DNA of 64,000 nucleotides from Tetrahymena thermophila SB210 (lineage: Eukaryota > Ciliophora > Oligohymenophorea > Hymenostomatida > Tetrahymenidae): assembly GCF_000189635.1 (NCBI RefSeq), contig NW_002476301.1, positions 372,001 to 436,000 on the forward strand. Reading direction: 5' to 3'. The translations under genes were made by a program, and so were the position numbers. A model generated the notes under the pieces. The model was not told the DNA's origin and made no database searches. It saw only the letters and a list, made by a program, of their open reading frames with translations. Shown here in pieces: positions 62,801-64,000 of this stretch. The first letter of the stretch is position 1. The number at the start of each line of letters is the position of its first letter.

Positions 62801-64000
62801 AATTGGTAAGTGTAAAAAAACTTTAGCTTACCTCAGAAGGTTAATCTAACTCTCTATCTTCACAACTATTTAAAAATTAAATAAATAACTTTAAGATTTC
62901 GTTTATATTTAAAAAGATAGAGCAAGCTTTGATCTAACTAATTAATAAAAAAGAAAAAACTTTCCAGTTTTAAAAATTATAGAAGGGAATAAAATAAAAT
63001 AGCAGAAGGGTTTTAGATGAAAACCGCAATCCTGAACAATAACAAGAATTTTTATTTTTCTCGTAGACTCACTCTTATCCAAAATAAAATCGTAGTTTAC
63101 ACTCAAATTCCATCTTACAATGGTAGCATACTTTATTTAAAAAAAATCCTATTAGCTAATGCTATAGAAGGAATCATATATTTTTTTAAAAAATAAAAAT
63201 TTAGATGATAAAATTGTTAGAATTTAGCAGGATATAGATTATATTAGAGAAGATAGAGTATAGTAGTCAGTAAATACTATTTTTTATATTTTAAATTAGA
63301 AAGAATATTTATAATTGCATTTAAGTTAACTTCTACCTTATTTTAAAGCACTTGTCGATAGGAAAATTAAGATATATAGTAAGTGAATAGATAAACAGGG
63401 TAAGATCGATAGAAGATGCTTTTTCTCAAATAATAGCCTTACAATAATAACCTGAACAGAGATCTATTTCTATTTAGTTTTACTTGGCTGAAATTTGTTC
63501 TTAAATATCAGAAAAGCAAATTAACTAGAGAAATTCAATGAGAATGTAAAGATTGATTTTCTAAGACTGCTCTTCAGAGCTTATTGAAGAAGTAGTTAAA
63601 TTTTTTTATAGCGCTGAATGGAGAGCTGATAGAGTAAACAGAATAGAATATATTCTTTTTAAAAACTGCTATATAAACGATTTTAAGCTTATAAAGCTAA
63701 TTTAGAGGTTTGATTATTTTTATTCTTAGAGATTCGAATCAGCAAGTTAAAAAAATAAGCAAGATTCTACTAAATAAGATGATGAGTTAATATCTTTTAG
63801 CAATGTTGAAATTTTGATTGATAATTGCCCAAATATTACTTCTTATTTTTTAAGCTATCTTGAAAATTGGACTATCGTTTAAAATGCTTTGACCAATGTA
63901 TAAAGCAATTATTTGACAGATTTTACTTATGAAAGAGTTAAAAATTTTAATTAAAACACAAAACTAGCAATTAAAGATATTTAAAACGACCTTAGCCATA
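62800..64000 (+). CDS. Partial gene, unknown protein, runs off right edge
   Basis: One TGA-free frame extends from about 62755 to the window end. From about 63000 it is protein-like: NSRRVLDENRNPEQQQEFLF, RSIEDAFSQIIALQQQPEQR, IEEVVKFFYSAEWRADRVNR, NCYINDFKLIKLIQRFDYFY, and ILIDNCPNITSYFLSYLENW. No in-frame ATG is seen at the 5' side, so the start exon or an intron is unresolved (an intron near 63268-63325 is also possible). The protein looks helical and rich in aromatic residues. No family recognised. The C-terminus lies beyond the window. Confidence 0.55.

Overview
The window looks like macronuclear DNA of a Tetrahymena-type ciliate. It is very AT-rich. Long, recognisable proteins read through only if TAA and TAG encode glutamine and TGA is the sole stop (ciliate nuclear code). 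Introns are short, AT-rich and GT...AG. I found no tRNA or rRNA gene, no CRISPR array, and no LTR, capsid-bearing or autonomous transposable element. All gene models below were made by eye with TGA as the only stop. Intron borders are firm where splice phases and total length agree (dynamin, IMP dehydrogenase, LYR protein, RRM core) and provisional elsewhere.

Layout: dynamin-related GTPase (505-3291, +); CEP41-like rhodanese-fold protein (4103-5316, -); IMP dehydrogenase-family enzyme with CBS domains (6625-8540, -); small LYR-motif protein (9902-10635, +); acidic/RRM/RS splicing-factor-like protein with unusually long introns (12105-15839, +); orphan small protein (17295-17855, +) in a gene-poor stretch; adenosine-deaminase-like (ADAL type) enzyme (21027-22052, +); a 3 kb gap with a 203-bp MITE-like inverted repeat; membrane class III nucleotide cyclase fused to a voltage-sensor-like domain (25222-29441, -); three-repeat Myb protein (30760-34803, -); double cyclic-nucleotide-binding protein (35850-38796, +); 927-residue Q/N/K-rich orphan (39267-42050, +); ankyrin-repeat AGC kinase (43887-48918, +); membrane-anchored nitroreductase (49887-50747, -); small orphan gene (51007-about 51589, +) overlapping a convergent EF-hand protein (51409-53988, -); orphan (54759-55739, +); calpain-like protein that has lost its catalytic triad (56026-59591, -); ULK-like protein kinase (60318-62226, +); and a partial orphan running off the right edge.

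Themes: nucleotide metabolism (IMPDH family, ADAL) and second-messenger signalling (voltage-sensor cyclase, cNMP-binding protein, AGC kinase within about 24 kb). Each gene stands alone with its own flanks, as is usual in ciliates, so co-location is not an operon. The most interesting items are the voltage-sensor/cyclase fusion, the pseudo-calpain, the MITE-like repeat kept in what looks like macronuclear DNA, and the long introns of the RS protein.
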